From positions 1 through 64,000 of the forward strand of contig JAGAMA010000029.1 of NCBI GenBank assembly GCA_017624955.1: DNA of 64,000 nucleotides. The letters run 5' to 3'. Below are positions 41,130 through 49,782 of the stretch, one piece after another (the first letter of the stretch is position 1; every line of letters begins with the position of its first letter). A program made the position numbers and the translations under genes. The notes beneath the pieces are model-generated. The model was not told where the DNA came from, made no database searches, and saw nothing but the letters and a program-made list of their open reading frames with translations. Source of the DNA: Alistipes sp. (GTDB taxonomy: Bacteria; Bacteroidota; Bacteroidia; Bacteroidales; Rikenellaceae).

Positions 41130-41211
41130 CACCGCCATCCGACATCTGTCAGGGGACGCTGCTTGGTCAGCAAAAACGAAAGCGTCCCGTGACGGATGTA
41201 GATGACGGTTG
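41130..41211. repeat. Long imperfect inverted repeat (31-base arms)
   Basis: Arms at 41130-41160 and 41181-41211 are complementary at about 26 of 31 positions, ending in a perfect GGGACGCT/AGCGTCCC apex with a 20-base loop. It lies between the plug-like gene and the infC terminator and overlaps no gene. Not seen elsewhere in the window. Confidence 0.7.
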
Positions 41212-41227
41212 CGAGAAAAGTGTCATA

Positions 41228-41272
41228 AAAGGGCGTGTTCCAACTTTGGGTTGGACACGCCCTTTTCATTCG
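41228..41272. terminator. Terminator of thrS-infC
   Basis: AAAAGGGCGTGT.CCAA/TTGGACACGCCCTTTT stem, A and T flanked, so it can act for convergent genes. It shares the TTGGACACGC arm with the terminators at 38371 and 52842. Confidence 0.88.
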
Positions 41273-41275
41273 GCC

Positions 41276-41896
41276 TTACTTCTTGCCCTTCGGTGCAAGG
41301 ATCATGTTCATCTTCTTGCCATCGAGCTTGGGCATCGACTCTACCTTGGCCAGCTCCTCCAGATCGGTGGCAAAGCGCAACAGCAGAATCTCACCCTGCT
41401 CCTTGAAGACGATCGAACGACCGCGGAAGAAGACATACGCCTTCACCTTCGCGCCCTCCTTCAGGAAGTTCTGGGCGTGCTTGAGCTTGAAGTTGTAGTC
41501 GTGGTCATCGGTCTGCGGTCCGAAACGAATCTCTTTGATCACCACCTTCGTCTGATTAGCCTTGATCTCCTTTGCCTTGCGCTTGAGCTGGTAGAGGAAT
41601 TTCTGGTAATCGGCGATGCGGCAAACCGGGGGATCGGCCTTGGGCGAGATCTCGATCAGATCCAGCTCCATCTCATCGGCCAGGCGCAAAGCCTCACGAA
41701 TCGGCAGTACCTGTGCCTCGGGCACGTTGTCGCCTACCACGCGCACCTGGGGTGCCGTGATCTCGTCGTTGATGCGATGCGGGTTCTCCTTCTCCACGCG
41801 CCCGCCACGGGGTGCGTTTGCAGGTTTCGGTCTGTTGTTCCCGGGGTTGAACGGCCTCGGCGGGAACGGTTTCGTTGTTGCGATAGTTGTATTAAT
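41276..41896 (-). CDS. infC: Translation initiation factor IF-3, probable AUU start
   Basis: Prevents premature subunit joining and proofreads initiator tRNA. The conserved core [16 protein letters not shown]...[45 protein letters not shown] is followed by the C-domain with [25 protein letters not shown]. The first GTG leaves only seven residues before INDEI. The frame continues upstream through a Pro/Asn/Arg-rich segment ([15 protein letters not shown]...) to an ATT at 41894-41896 with no ATG. AUU starts are the known autoregulatory feature of infC, so I place the start there (206 residues). ATC four codons in is an alternative. Follows thrS by 34 bases; rpmI and rplT are not next. Confidence 0.8.
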   Translation of the reverse strand: MNTTIATTKPFPPRPFNPGNNRPKPANAPRGGRVEKENPHRINDEITAPQVRVVGDNVPEAQVLPIREALRLADEMELDLIEISPKADPPVCRIADYQKFLYQLKRKAKEIKANQTKVVIKEIRFGPQTDDHDYNFKLKHAQNFLKEGAKVKAYVFFRGRSIVFKEQGEILLLRFATDLEELAKVESMPKLDGKKMNMILAPKGKK

Positions 41897-41930
41897 TAAA
41901 GGTTAATGAATGAATATCCCTTGTGTGGGG

Positions 41931-43880
41931 TTAGGCCTTGAGTTTGTTAGCCTCGATCTCCTCCTTGACAACACCGAGGATGAAATCCTTGAAGGCCTCC
42001 ATCGACATTTGACCCTTGTCACCCTCGCCCTGGGCGCGTACCGATACCAGACCCTCGGCCGACTCCTTCTCGCCGACGATCAGCAGGTAGGGGATGCGCT
42101 TGAGCTCGTTGTCGCGGATCTTGCGGCCGATCTTCTCGTTGCGGTCGTCGATCATGGCACGCACGTCGTGCTGGTTCAGGTACTCGACCACCTTTTCGGC
42201 GTAGTCGTTGAACTTCTCCGAGATGGGGAGTACAACCACCTGGTCGGGCGAGAGCCAGAGGGGGAACTTACCGGCCGTGTGCTCCAACAGCACAGCCACG
42301 AAGCGCTCCATCGAACCGAACGGGGCACGGTGGATCATGATCGGGCGGTGGAGCTTATCGTCGGCACCCTTGTAGGTCAGGTCGAAACGCTCCGGCAGGT
42401 TGTAGTCCACCTGGATCGTACCGAGCTGCCAGCTGCGGCCGATGGCATCCTTGACCATGAAGTCGAGCTTCGGACCGTAGAAGGCGGCCTCGCCATACTC
42501 TACGACGGTCTTCAGCCCCTTCTCCTCGGCGGCCTGGATGATGGCCTGCTCGGCCTTCTCCCAATTCTCGTCCGAACCGATATACTTCTCACGGTTTACC
42601 TTGTCGCGCAGCGATACCTGGGCCGTGTAGTTGTCGAACTTCAGCGTGCGGAAGATGTAGAGCACGATATCGATCACGCGCTCGAACTCCTGCAGAAGCT
42701 GGTCGGGACGGCAGAAGAGGTGGGCATCGTCCTGCGTGAACGAACGTACACGCGTCAGACCGTGCAGCTCGCCCGACTGCTCGTAGCGGCATACCGTACC
42801 GAACTCGGCCAGACGAACCGGCAGGTCCTTGTACGAGCGGGGCTTCGAGCGGTAGATCTCGCAGTGGTGGGGGCAGTTCATCGGCTTGAGGAAGTACTCC
42901 TCGCCCTCGATCGGGGTCTTGATGGGCTGGAACGAGTCCTTGCCATACTTGGCATAGTGGCCCGAGGTAACGTACAGCTCCTTGTTGCCGATCGGCGGGG
43001 TGATTACCTGCTGGTAGCCGTGAGCCTTCTGCACCTGGCGCAGGAACTGCTCCAGACGGTCGCGCAGCGCCGTACCCTTCGGCAACCAAAGGGGCAGACC
43101 CTGGCCTACGCGCTGCGAGAAGGTGAAGAGCTCGAGGTCCTTACCCAGCTTGCGGTGGTCGCGCTTCTTGGCCTCCTCCAGCATCTGGAGATACTCGTCG
43201 AGCATCGACTTCTTGGGGAATGAGATACCGTAGATACGCGTCAGCATCTTGTTCTTCTCGTTACCGCGCCAGTAGGCACCGGCAATCGAGAGCAGTTTGA
43301 TGGCCTTGATAAAGCCCGTATTCGGCAGGTGCGGACCGCGGCAGAGGTCGGTAAACGCGCCATTCGTGTAGAACGAAATGGTACCATCCTCCAGGTCGCT
43401 GATCAGCTCCACCTTGTACTGATCGCCCTTCTCGGTGAAGGTCTTCAGCGCCTCGGCCTTCGGCACTTCGCGGCGCTGCAGCTCCTCCTTCTGACGAGCC
43501 AGCTCGATCATCTTGTTTTCAATCTTCTGCAGGTCGCCCTCCGTAATCGGGGTGGGGCAGTCTACGTCGTAGTAGAAGCCGTTCTCGATTGCAGGACCGA
43601 TACCGAACTTGATGCCCGGGTAGAGCGACTCAAGGGCCTCGGCCAAGAGGTGCGACGAGGTGTGCCAGAAAGCGTGCTTGCCCTCGGCATCCTCCCATTT
43701 GTAGAATTTGATCGAGGCATCCTGCTCGATCGGAAGCGTCATGTCAACGGTTGCGCCATTGACCGAGGCGGCCAGCGAGTCAGCAGCTAAACGAGGGCTG
43801 ATGCTCGTAGCGATCTCGAACGCGGTAGTCCCTTTGGCAAACTCCTTTACCGTGCCATCGGGGAAGGTGATTTTAATCAT
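41931..43880 (-). CDS. thrS: Threonyl-tRNA synthetase
   Basis: Charges tRNA-Thr. The 649-residue class II enzyme has an N-terminal TGS domain (1-62), the editing domain with [16 protein letters not shown] and the SIAGAYWRG region, and a catalytic core with motif 2 [14 protein letters not shown] and [36 protein letters not shown]-terminal anticodon-binding domain ([23 protein letters not shown]) completes it. Full length. The 89-base leader contains a hairpin whose loop imitates the tRNA-Thr anticodon loop, which would allow autoregulation. First of thrS-infC and probably also read through from pdxA. Confidence 0.97.
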   Translation of the reverse strand: MIKITFPDGTVKEFAKGTTAFEIATSISPRLAADSLAASVNGATVDMTLPIEQDASIKFYKWEDAEGKHAFWHTSSHLLAEALESLYPGIKFGIGPAIENGFYYDVDCPTPITEGDLQKIENKMIELARQKEELQRREVPKAEALKTFTEKGDQYKVELISDLEDGTISFYTNGAFTDLCRGPHLPNTGFIKAIKLLSIAGAYWRGNEKNKMLTRIYGISFPKKSMLDEYLQMLEEAKKRDHRKLGKDLELFTFSQRVGQGLPLWLPKGTALRDRLEQFLRQVQKAHGYQQVITPPIGNKELYVTSGHYAKYGKDSFQPIKTPIEGEEYFLKPMNCPHHCEIYRSKPRSYKDLPVRLAEFGTVCRYEQSGELHGLTRVRSFTQDDAHLFCRPDQLLQEFERVIDIVLYIFRTLKFDNYTAQVSLRDKVNREKYIGSDENWEKAEQAIIQAAEEKGLKTVVEYGEAAFYGPKLDFMVKDAIGRSWQLGTIQVDYNLPERFDLTYKGADDKLHRPIMIHRAPFGSMERFVAVLLEHTAGKFPLWLSPDQVVVLPISEKFNDYAEKVVEYLNQHDVRAMIDDRNEKIGRKIRDNELKRIPYLLIVGEKESAEGLVSVRAQGEGDKGQMSMEAFKDFILGVVKEEIEANKLKA

Positions 43881-43911
43881 AGTGTTAAGTTATAATTTTT
43901 AGTTTGTGGCC

Positions 43912-43960
43912 CCGCTCGGTGCTTCCACAATTACGAGACGGAATACACCTCCCGAGCGCC
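43912..43960 (-). promoter_or_regulatory. thrS leader hairpin with tRNA-Thr anticodon-loop mimic
   Basis: On the minus strand CGCTC/GAGCG, GGTG/CACC and TTCC/GGAA pair in order, extended by two G-U pairs, and present the loop CTCGTAATT. CUCGUAA is exactly a seven-base tRNA anticodon loop with the Thr anticodon CGU. The hairpin ends about 32 bases before the thrS ATG. E. coli ThrRS represses its own mRNA through a similar mimic; a link here is inferred. Confidence 0.5.
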
Positions 43961-43969
43961 GTTGTTTGG

Positions 43970-45061
43970 TTATTCGTTCTTTTCGCTCTTTTGGCGATCG
44001 CGCTCCTGGTCGCGGCGTGTGCGCTCACGCTCGGCCTTGGGCAGCGGATTGGCGCTCCACTCCCGGTAGGCGCGGCGGTTGCGAACGATGTCGATGGCCG
44101 CATAGAGTGCGTTGCGCATCGACTGCTCGTCGGCAATGCCCTTGCCGGCAATATCGAAGGCCGTGCCGTGGTCGGGCGAGGTGCGTACTTCGCTCAGGCC
44201 GGCCGTCAGATTCACACCGTCGGGCGACAGGGTCTTGAAGGGGGCTAACCCCTGGTCGTGGTACATGGCCAGCACGCCGTCGTACTTCGTGTACGAGCCG
44301 CTGGCAAACAAGCCGTCGGCCGCAAAGGGGCCAAAGGCGAGGATTCCCTCCTCGTAGGCCTCGTTGATGGCGGGGCGGATGATCTCCTGCTCCTCCGTAC
44401 CCAGCAGGCCGCCGTCACCGGCGTGGGGGTTGAGCGAGAGCACGGCGATACGCGGCTCTACCATGCCGAAGTCCTCCTTGAGGCTCTTCTTGAGCGTGTG
44501 CAGATCAGCGAGAATCTTCTCGCGCGTGATGTGGCGCGGAATCTCGGCCAGGGGCAGGTGCTTCGTGACAAGTCCCACGCGCAACTTCTCGCTGCACATG
44601 ATCATCATCGGCTCGCCCTCCAGCTCGGCACCGAAGAACTCCGTGTGGCCCGTGTAGCGGAACGCGTCGCTCTGCACGGTCTCCTTATCGAAGGGGGCCG
44701 TTACCACGGCATCCAGCTCGCCTCTCTTCAACTCGTCGGTGGCCTTTACGAGGGCCTCGACAGCTGCTGCGCCCGCCTCGGCGGTGGGCTTGCCGACCTC
44801 GATGCGCGCCACAGAGCCGCACTCGACGAGGTTCACGCGACCTTCGCGTGCCTCCGAGGCCGATTTTACCTTCACCACCTCGTACGTCTCCACCTCGGAG
44901 AGCAGTTTGCGGTAGTGGTTCATCGCTGCCTCCGATCCGTAGATGATCGGGGTGCAAAGCTCCGTGAGGAGCGGGTTGGATATGGTTTTGAGGATCACCT
45001 CCCAGCCGATGCCGTTCGGATCACCCTGCGTAATGCCTATCTTAAGCAAATTTTCTGTCAT
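43970..45061 (-). CDS. pdxA: 4-hydroxythreonine-4-phosphate dehydrogenase PdxA
   Basis: NAD-dependent oxidation giving 3-amino-2-oxopropyl phosphate, the substrate of PdxJ in vitamin B6 synthesis. The 363-residue protein has GITQGDPNGIGWEVILK at the start, VTAPFDKE..., GHTEFF, LNPHAGDGGLLGTEE, and YHDQGLAPFKTL with metal-binding His/Asp residues. A charged tail after about residue 345 (RERTRRDQERDRQKSEKNE) is longer than in E. coli. Own promoter at 45085-45115; thrS follows 89 bases on. Confidence 0.95.
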   Translation of the reverse strand: MTENLLKIGITQGDPNGIGWEVILKTISNPLLTELCTPIIYGSEAAMNHYRKLLSEVETYEVVKVKSASEAREGRVNLVECGSVARIEVGKPTAEAGAAAVEALVKATDELKRGELDAVVTAPFDKETVQSDAFRYTGHTEFFGAELEGEPMMIMCSEKLRVGLVTKHLPLAEIPRHITREKILADLHTLKKSLKEDFGMVEPRIAVLSLNPHAGDGGLLGTEEQEIIRPAINEAYEEGILAFGPFAADGLFASGSYTKYDGVLAMYHDQGLAPFKTLSPDGVNLTAGLSEVRTSPDHGTAFDIAGKGIADEQSMRNALYAAIDIVRNRRAYREWSANPLPKAERERTRRDQERDRQKSEKNE

Positions 45062-45084
45062 TCGTTTTGGTAGCTTTCAACCGA

Positions 45085-45115
45085 CAAATGTAGCAATTAT
45101 TCTTCGAGTTAGCAA
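45085..45115 (-). promoter_or_regulatory. Promoter of pdxA
   Basis: On the minus strand TTG (45113-45115), 20 bp, TACATTTG (45085-45092), 23 bases before the ATG. Confidence 0.75.
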
Positions 45116-45132
45116 CGACTTACGCCGAAATT

Positions 45133-45879
45133 TTATTTTTTAAGAATGCGTCGGCGGAACTCGGCGCAGACGATACCCGTTGCCATCGCTACATTCAGGG
45201 ATTCGCTCGTGGGGCGATCGGTGGGGTAGGCAGGGATCAAAATTTTGTGCGTGACGAGTTTTTGGATCGGCTCGGAGATGCCGCGCCCCTCGTTGCCCAT
45301 GATGACGATACCCCCTTCGCTGAGCGGGGTGGTGTAGAGATTTTCGCCCTCCAGGAATGTGCCGTAGCAGGGGATTTGTTGTGCTGTGGCCTCGCGGATA
45401 AACTGCTCTAAATCAACGTAATGAACCCTTACGCGCAGGATCGCTCCCATCGTGGCCTGCACGACCTTCGGATTGAAGCAGTCGGCCGATGACGGTGAGC
45501 AGACGATATCCGTGATACCGAACCAGTCGGCCAGGCGGATGATTGTGCCGAGGTTGCCCGGATTCTGCACCTCATCGAGCGCCAGCACAAGTTGCCCCTT
45601 CAGCTCGTGCGTGTGGAGTTTGTGGCGCGGAATCTCGACCACGGCCACCGCCTTCGAGGGGGTCTTGAGGAGCGACAGGCGCTCCATCTCCTTCGGCGCT
45701 ACCGCCTCGACCTCCTCGCCCGCAAAGAGCCCCTCGAGGGCATAAATCTTGCGGATGCGGAGCTTCGAAGAGCGAATCTCGGAGATGAGTTTCTCGCCCT
45801 CGGCCACAAACAACCCGTGTTCGTCGCGTGCGCGTTTGTCGGCAAGCGAACGTACTAACTGTATTTCGGCTTTAGTCAT
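45133..45879 (-). CDS. SpoU/TrmH-type RNA 2'-O-methyltransferase
   Basis: A 248-residue SPOUT methylase. An N-terminal L30e-like substrate domain (about 1-95; EIQLVRSLADKRARDEHGLFVAEGEKLISEI) precedes the knotted catalytic domain with motif 1 LALDEVQNPGNLGTIIRLADWFG, motif 2 IVIMGNEGRGIS and motif 3 IPAYPTDRPTSESLNVAMATGIV. It modifies rRNA or tRNA ribose (RlmB/TrmH group); the target site cannot be set. The start at 45879 overlaps the rnz stop by eight bases, so translation is likely coupled. Confidence 0.9.
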   Translation of the reverse strand: MTKAEIQLVRSLADKRARDEHGLFVAEGEKLISEIRSSKLRIRKIYALEGLFAGEEVEAVAPKEMERLSLLKTPSKAVAVVEIPRHKLHTHELKGQLVLALDEVQNPGNLGTIIRLADWFGITDIVCSPSSADCFNPKVVQATMGAILRVRVHYVDLEQFIREATAQQIPCYGTFLEGENLYTTPLSEGGIVIMGNEGRGISEPIQKLVTHKILIPAYPTDRPTSESLNVAMATGIVCAEFRRRILKK

Positions 45880-46795
45880 GTTTTTCGATCGTATGTGTTT
45901 CGCCCTCAAGGGCTAAATGGCTCTCCGGAAAGAGTGCCCGACACTCCTCGACGAGCGGTTCGAGCTCCTTGTAGCGGGCCGAGTAGTGGCCGATCAGGAG
46001 CTTCCGAGCCTCGGCTTTTAGGGCCGCCTTGGCCGCATCGGTCGTGGTCGAGTGGCCGCGATCCTTGGCCGAGCGTTGTTCGGCGGCGGCGTAGGTCGCC
46101 TCGTGATACATCAGATCCACCCCGTGGCAGAGCGTGGCGGCCTTGGCCGAGAAGTTCGTGTCCGAGAGGTAGGCATAGGCGCGCGGCGCATAGGGGCGGT
46201 AGGTCAGTTCGCTGTTCGGAATCTGTTCGCCCCCTTCGATCCAGACATCCTCGCCCCGCTTGGCGGCCGTGATCTGCTCGATCGTGAGGCCATACTTCAC
46301 AATCTTGAACTTATCGACATTGAGCGCCGGCTCCTTCTCGCGGAAGAGGAATCCGGCCGTCGGCACGCGGTGACGAAGCGGAATGCTCCACACCTCGATC
46401 GTGCGGTTCTCCATCAGGAGGCTGTGTTTCGTCGTATCCACCTCGACCCACTCCACCTCATAGGGCAGCTCCTTGTCGAAGAACTTCAGGTGCGCCTCCA
46501 GCATCTCCCCGAAGGGTGCCGGTGCATAGATCTTAAGCGGTGTCCGCTTGCCATAGAGCCCCAGGGTCGAGATCAGCGGGAAGATGCCGTAGACATGGTC
46601 GCCGTGGAGGTGCGAAATAAACACCTCTCTGATCTTCAGCGGATTCACCCCATACCGAATCAGTTGCTGCTGCACACCCTCTCCCGCATCCACCAAGTAG
46701 TATTGCTCATGGATCGAGACCACCTGCCCCGAGGGGTGGCGGTTGATGGTGGGTTTGGCGGAGGCAGACCCCAATATGGTAATACGAAAGCTCAT
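45872..46795 (-). CDS. rnz: Ribonuclease Z
   Basis: Metallo-beta-lactamase endonuclease that trims tRNA 3' trailers. About 307 residues, starting FRITILGSASAKPTINRHPSGQVV, with the zinc motif SHLHGDHVYGIFP (HxHxDH at residues 62-67) and the C-terminal YHEATY and GHYSARYKELEPLVEE motifs. The ATG at 46795 is chosen over an upstream ATG at 46882 that lies within a dispersed repeat element. Its end overlaps the SPOUT methylase gene. Confidence 0.95.
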   Translation of the reverse strand: MSFRITILGSASAKPTINRHPSGQVVSIHEQYYLVDAGEGVQQQLIRYGVNPLKIREVFISHLHGDHVYGIFPLISTLGLYGKRTPLKIYAPAPFGEMLEAHLKFFDKELPYEVEWVEVDTTKHSLLMENRTIEVWSIPLRHRVPTAGFLFREKEPALNVDKFKIVKYGLTIEQITAAKRGEDVWIEGGEQIPNSELTYRPYAPRAYAYLSDTNFSAKAATLCHGVDLMYHEATYAAAEQRSAKDRGHSTTTDAAKAALKAEARKLLIGHYSARYKELEPLVEECRALFPESHLALEGETHTIEKHD

Positions 46796-46810
46796 AATTC
46801 TTGTGTTTTC

Positions 46811-46938
46811 GATTTTATGCGGCACCTTTTGTCCTTCCTTGTCTGCCTTGAATGGGCAGTACCCCATGTACAGCCCATCCAAGCCAACCTTCGGTCAGGC
46901 CAAAATCTGCTCGCCTAAAATCAAAAACGGGTGCTGAT
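46811..46938. repeat. Dispersed hairpin element, family 1, copy B
   Basis: Starts ATTTTATGCGG and ends CGCCTAAAAT...GGTGCTGAT like the copy at 23341-23471. The apical stem is conserved with changed bases: CCTTG-ATGGG-GTAC pairs with GTAC-CCCAT-CAAG, where copy A has CCCCG/CGGGG. This indicates selection or ancestry of a structured form. It lies between trxB and rnz, both minus strand. Confidence 0.75.
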
Positions 46939-46989
46939 TTGGGTTGCGAAAGTTGAGTTATGTCCTAAAACTTTCAACTTTCAACTCGT

Positions 46990-47913
46990 TTACTTACGCA
47001 GGAATCGCTCGCAGTCGAGTGCTGCTACGCAACCCGAACCGGCGGCGGCGATGGCCTGGCGGTAGTGGGGGTCCTTCACGTCACCTGCTGCAAAGACACC
47101 CTCCACGGAGGTCTTCGAGGTGCCCGGCTCTACCTTGATGTAGCCCTCCTCGTCCAGCTCCAGCTGGCCGTCGAAAAGCTCCGTATTGGGGTGGTGGCCG
47201 ATGGCGAGGAAGAAGCCGGCGATCTCGAGCGTGCGCTCCGTGCCGTCCGTCTTGCGCACCTTGACACCCGTCACGCCCATCATATCGTCACCCAGCACCT
47301 CGGCCGTGTTGTACTCAAAGAGTACCTCGATGTTCGGCGTGTCGAATACGCGCTGCTGCATCGCCTGTGAAGCACGCAGGAAGGGCTTGCGCACGATCAT
47401 ATAGACCTGGCGGCAGAGCGAAGCGAGGTAGGTAGCCTCCTCGCAGGCCGTGTCACCACCGCCCACCACCGCTACATCGCGCTTGCGGTAGAAGAAGCCG
47501 TCACACGTTGCGCAGGCGCTCACGCCCTGGCCACGGAACTTCAGCTCCGAGGGAAGGCCCAGGTACTTGGCCGAGGCTCCCGTGGCGATAATCAGGCTCT
47601 CGGCCTCGATCTTGGTGCCATCTTCGGTCTCGATGAGGAAGGGGCGCGCCTTCAGGTCCACCTTCGTGATGCTGCCCGTGCGGATCGTCGTGCCGAGGTT
47701 CTCGGCCTGCTTGCGCATCGCCGTCATCAGCTCGTTGGCATCGATGCCGTCGGCGAAGCCCGGGTAGTTCTCAATCTGCGTGGTGGTCGTGAGCTGACCT
47801 CCCGGCTGAATACCCTCGTAGAGTACGGGGGCGAGGTTGGCGCGCGAGAGGTAGATGGCAGCCGTGTAGCCGGCGGGGCCGCTACCAATAATCAGGGTCT
47901 TAATCTTTTCCAT
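46990..47913 (-). CDS. trxB: Thioredoxin-disulfide reductase
   Basis: FAD flavoenzyme that transfers NADPH electrons to thioredoxin. The 307-residue protein has the FAD motif IIGSGPAGYTAAIYLSRA, the redox-active CATC (Cys134, Cys137) in GVSACATCDGFFYR, the NADP motif VVGGGDTACEEATYL and the C-terminal GVFAAGDVKDPHYRQA. Typical length. It follows the pseudokinase-WG gene by ten bases, so it appears to share its transcript with the VWA/WG cluster. Confidence 0.95.
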   Translation of the reverse strand: MEKIKTLIIGSGPAGYTAAIYLSRANLAPVLYEGIQPGGQLTTTTQIENYPGFADGIDANELMTAMRKQAENLGTTIRTGSITKVDLKARPFLIETEDGTKIEAESLIIATGASAKYLGLPSELKFRGQGVSACATCDGFFYRKRDVAVVGGGDTACEEATYLASLCRQVYMIVRKPFLRASQAMQQRVFDTPNIEVLFEYNTAEVLGDDMMGVTGVKVRKTDGTERTLEIAGFFLAIGHHPNTELFDGQLELDEEGYIKVEPGTSKTSVEGVFAAGDVKDPHYRQAIAAAGSGCVAALDCERFLRK

Positions 47914-47923
47914 GGTACTATTT

Positions 47924-48895
47924 TTATTGTTTATTTGTTTTCAATGCCTCTTGTGCAGTAAAGGGGGCGATAAGCTCGCCCGTGATATCGAATGTGCCCC
48001 AGGCACCCTCCTTGCGGGCATGGATGAGGCTTTCGTAGTAGTCGTATTCCAGGATCTCGTACCGAGGCGGGATGATGTAGTGCCCCGTGCGGTCAATGAG
48101 GCCCATGCCCTCCTCCGTCTCGACGACGGCTCGTCCCTCGTGAAAATCCTCGGCCCAGAAGTATTGCGGCTCGATCTGCCACTCCCCTGCACGGTTCTGG
48201 TAGCCGTAGCCCGTGGCACTTTCCACGCAGGTCAGCCCCTCAAATTCGTGGCCGCGCCAAAGCGTTTCATGGCCGGTGGCCGAGTAGGGCGCATCGCAAT
48301 CCGAGAGCATCTCCTCCTCCATATCGGAGGGCATGAGCTCCTGCAATCGGGCGAGGTCGTTATTACGATCGCCGCCGATGCGGGCATGCCAGGGTCGAAT
48401 GCCCGACAGCCGCTCCCCGTCCCAGCGTAGGTTCTCGCTCTTGAGGTTGTTGTGTGTCAGGTTCAGCTCCTCCAATGCGGCCTGCAGTTGGCGCAGTGCT
48501 GCGGCCAGGCGATCGGGCTCAATCTCGCCGAAGAGCTCCCATAGCGACTCGCCACGCAGCTCCTGCAGGATGAGCGAGGCGCTCCACGGCTCCCCCGAGG
48601 GGCGATGCCAATGCAGCTCATCGGGAAGCATGCGGATCGGTGCCAAGGCAGGGTGGTGCAGGCGGCTTAGGGCGCTGATGGTGCGCTCCAGGCGGTGCGC
48701 CTCCCGCTCCGTGAGGGGTAAAACCAAGAGGTAGTGTGCTCCCTCCAGGCGAATCTCGGCCTCCACGGTCGTCGAGGTGCGTTTTAGCGCGGGCATACCT
48801 CGCCCGTCGAGGATCACTTCGCAACGACCGAGCGTGCGAAGCGAGAGTTCGGGCAGTAACAGCGCCTCCGAAAAGCTGACGATCGAGTGTTGCAT
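47924..48895 (-). CDS. Pseudokinase-like protein with C-terminal WG repeats
   Basis: A 323-residue cytosolic protein. Residues about 30-190 look like a degenerate protein kinase: an LH-x-x-L-A-P-I segment, the SASLILQELRGESLWE hinge, and a catalytic-loop remnant LTHNNLKSENLRW (148-158) in which the essential Asp is Asn150 and no DFG-like metal site follows. Residues about 228-312 carry WG (KWG) repeats: GYGYQNRAGEWQIEPQYFWAEDF, EGRAVV and GLIDRTGHYIIPPRYEIL. The VWA gene ends two bases before it, and trxB starts ten bases after. Kinase ancestry is inferred from pattern only. It pairs with the kinase-WG protein at 51548-52696 and may be a regulatory or scaffold partner. Confidence 0.7.
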   Translation of the reverse strand: MQHSIVSFSEALLLPELSLRTLGRCEVILDGRGMPALKRTSTTVEAEIRLEGAHYLLVLPLTEREAHRLERTISALSRLHHPALAPIRMLPDELHWHRPSGEPWSASLILQELRGESLWELFGEIEPDRLAAALRQLQAALEELNLTHNNLKSENLRWDGERLSGIRPWHARIGGDRNNDLARLQELMPSDMEEEMLSDCDAPYSATGHETLWRGHEFEGLTCVESATGYGYQNRAGEWQIEPQYFWAEDFHEGRAVVETEEGMGLIDRTGHYIIPPRYEILEYDYYESLIHARKEGAWGTFDITGELIAPFTAQEALKTNKQ

Positions 48896-48897
48896 CG

Positions 48898-49752
48898 TTA
48901 TTCGGTTTTTACGCTGATAGAACCTATGTTAAGCATCGCGATCAGCTCCGCTACCGAGGCGTTGAAACTCATGCCGCGGAACGGAGGCATGGCACCAAGC
49001 CCCTTGACGGCGCGAATCGCCTCGTTGAAGCACTCGGGCAGCGGGCTCGAAGCTTCGTAGAGGGTGCGGGCGTGGCGATTCATCGGGAGGGGCTCCCCCT
49101 CCGAGGGGAAGAAGAGCGTACGCTCGTCGCCCGTGCCGATGTGGATCTGCATCACGAGGAGGTTGCCGTCGTTGGTGTGCAGCGCCTCGATTTGGCGCGC
49201 CGTATGAATCAGCTCCTCCTCGTCGCCATCCGTCGCCTCGCCGTCGGTGATGTTGAAGATAATTGGCGGGAAGCTCTCCGCGTGCTCCTCACGAGCAATC
49301 CAGCGAGCCATGAGGTCGCGTACGGTGCGCAGCGCCTCGATCATCGGGGTCTGCCCGACCGCTTTGGGGGCGATCCACTCCGGCGTTTGAATCTCGCGCA
49401 GGGCGATGCTCCCATCCGGCAGGTGCAGGTCGATCGTCTGCTGCACCATGCGCACGGGCAGGGCAGCCAGCTCCTCGACCGAGATCATCTCCGCCTCGTC
49501 GGGTAGCAACGAGCGCACCTCGTCCTCGCCCGAGTAGCCGAGGATGGCGATGTCGTAATAGTCGCGGATTCCCTCCGTGCGACGAGCCCGCTCGATCAAC
49601 TCGAACAGCAACTCGTTTGTGATGATGGCCACGGCCTTTGCCTTCGAGGTCCTAATGCCGCGGAATGAGATCTCCTCGGCCATGGACCCCGACTCGTCGA
49701 TCATCAGGACGAAGGCGGTGCGGTGGTTGCGCGTAACACTTTGGCTATACAT
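48898..49752 (-). CDS. von Willebrand factor A domain protein
   Basis: A 284-residue soluble VWA protein without signal peptide. The MIDAS motif DESGS is at residues 19-23 (FVLMIDESGSMAEE), with a Thr in GQTPMIEAL and a third-loop Asp in NITDGEATDGD, so metal binding seems intact. The sequence after the core (THFF..., MPPFRGMSFNASVAELIAML) resembles VWA proteins of kinase-linked bacterial systems rather than BatA/BatB, since no membrane helices exist. It is tightly linked to the pseudokinase-WG gene and 30 bases after DUF4954. Likely binds a partner through the MIDAS metal. Confidence 0.85.
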   Translation of the reverse strand: MYSQSVTRNHRTAFVLMIDESGSMAEEISFRGIRTSKAKAVAIITNELLFELIERARRTEGIRDYYDIAILGYSGEDEVRSLLPDEAEMISVEELAALPVRMVQQTIDLHLPDGSIALREIQTPEWIAPKAVGQTPMIEALRTVRDLMARWIAREEHAESFPPIIFNITDGEATDGDEEELIHTARQIEALHTNDGNLLVMQIHIGTGDERTLFFPSEGEPLPMNRHARTLYEASSPLPECFNEAIRAVKGLGAMPPFRGMSFNASVAELIAMLNIGSISVKTE

Positions 49753-49782
49753 CTTCTCGGTTTTGAACGATCGTTTTCTTGT

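Noticed and set aside
45872..46882. Longer start of rnz at 46882
   Set aside because: The extra 29 codons are read from the dispersed repeat element; the family N-terminus begins at 46795.
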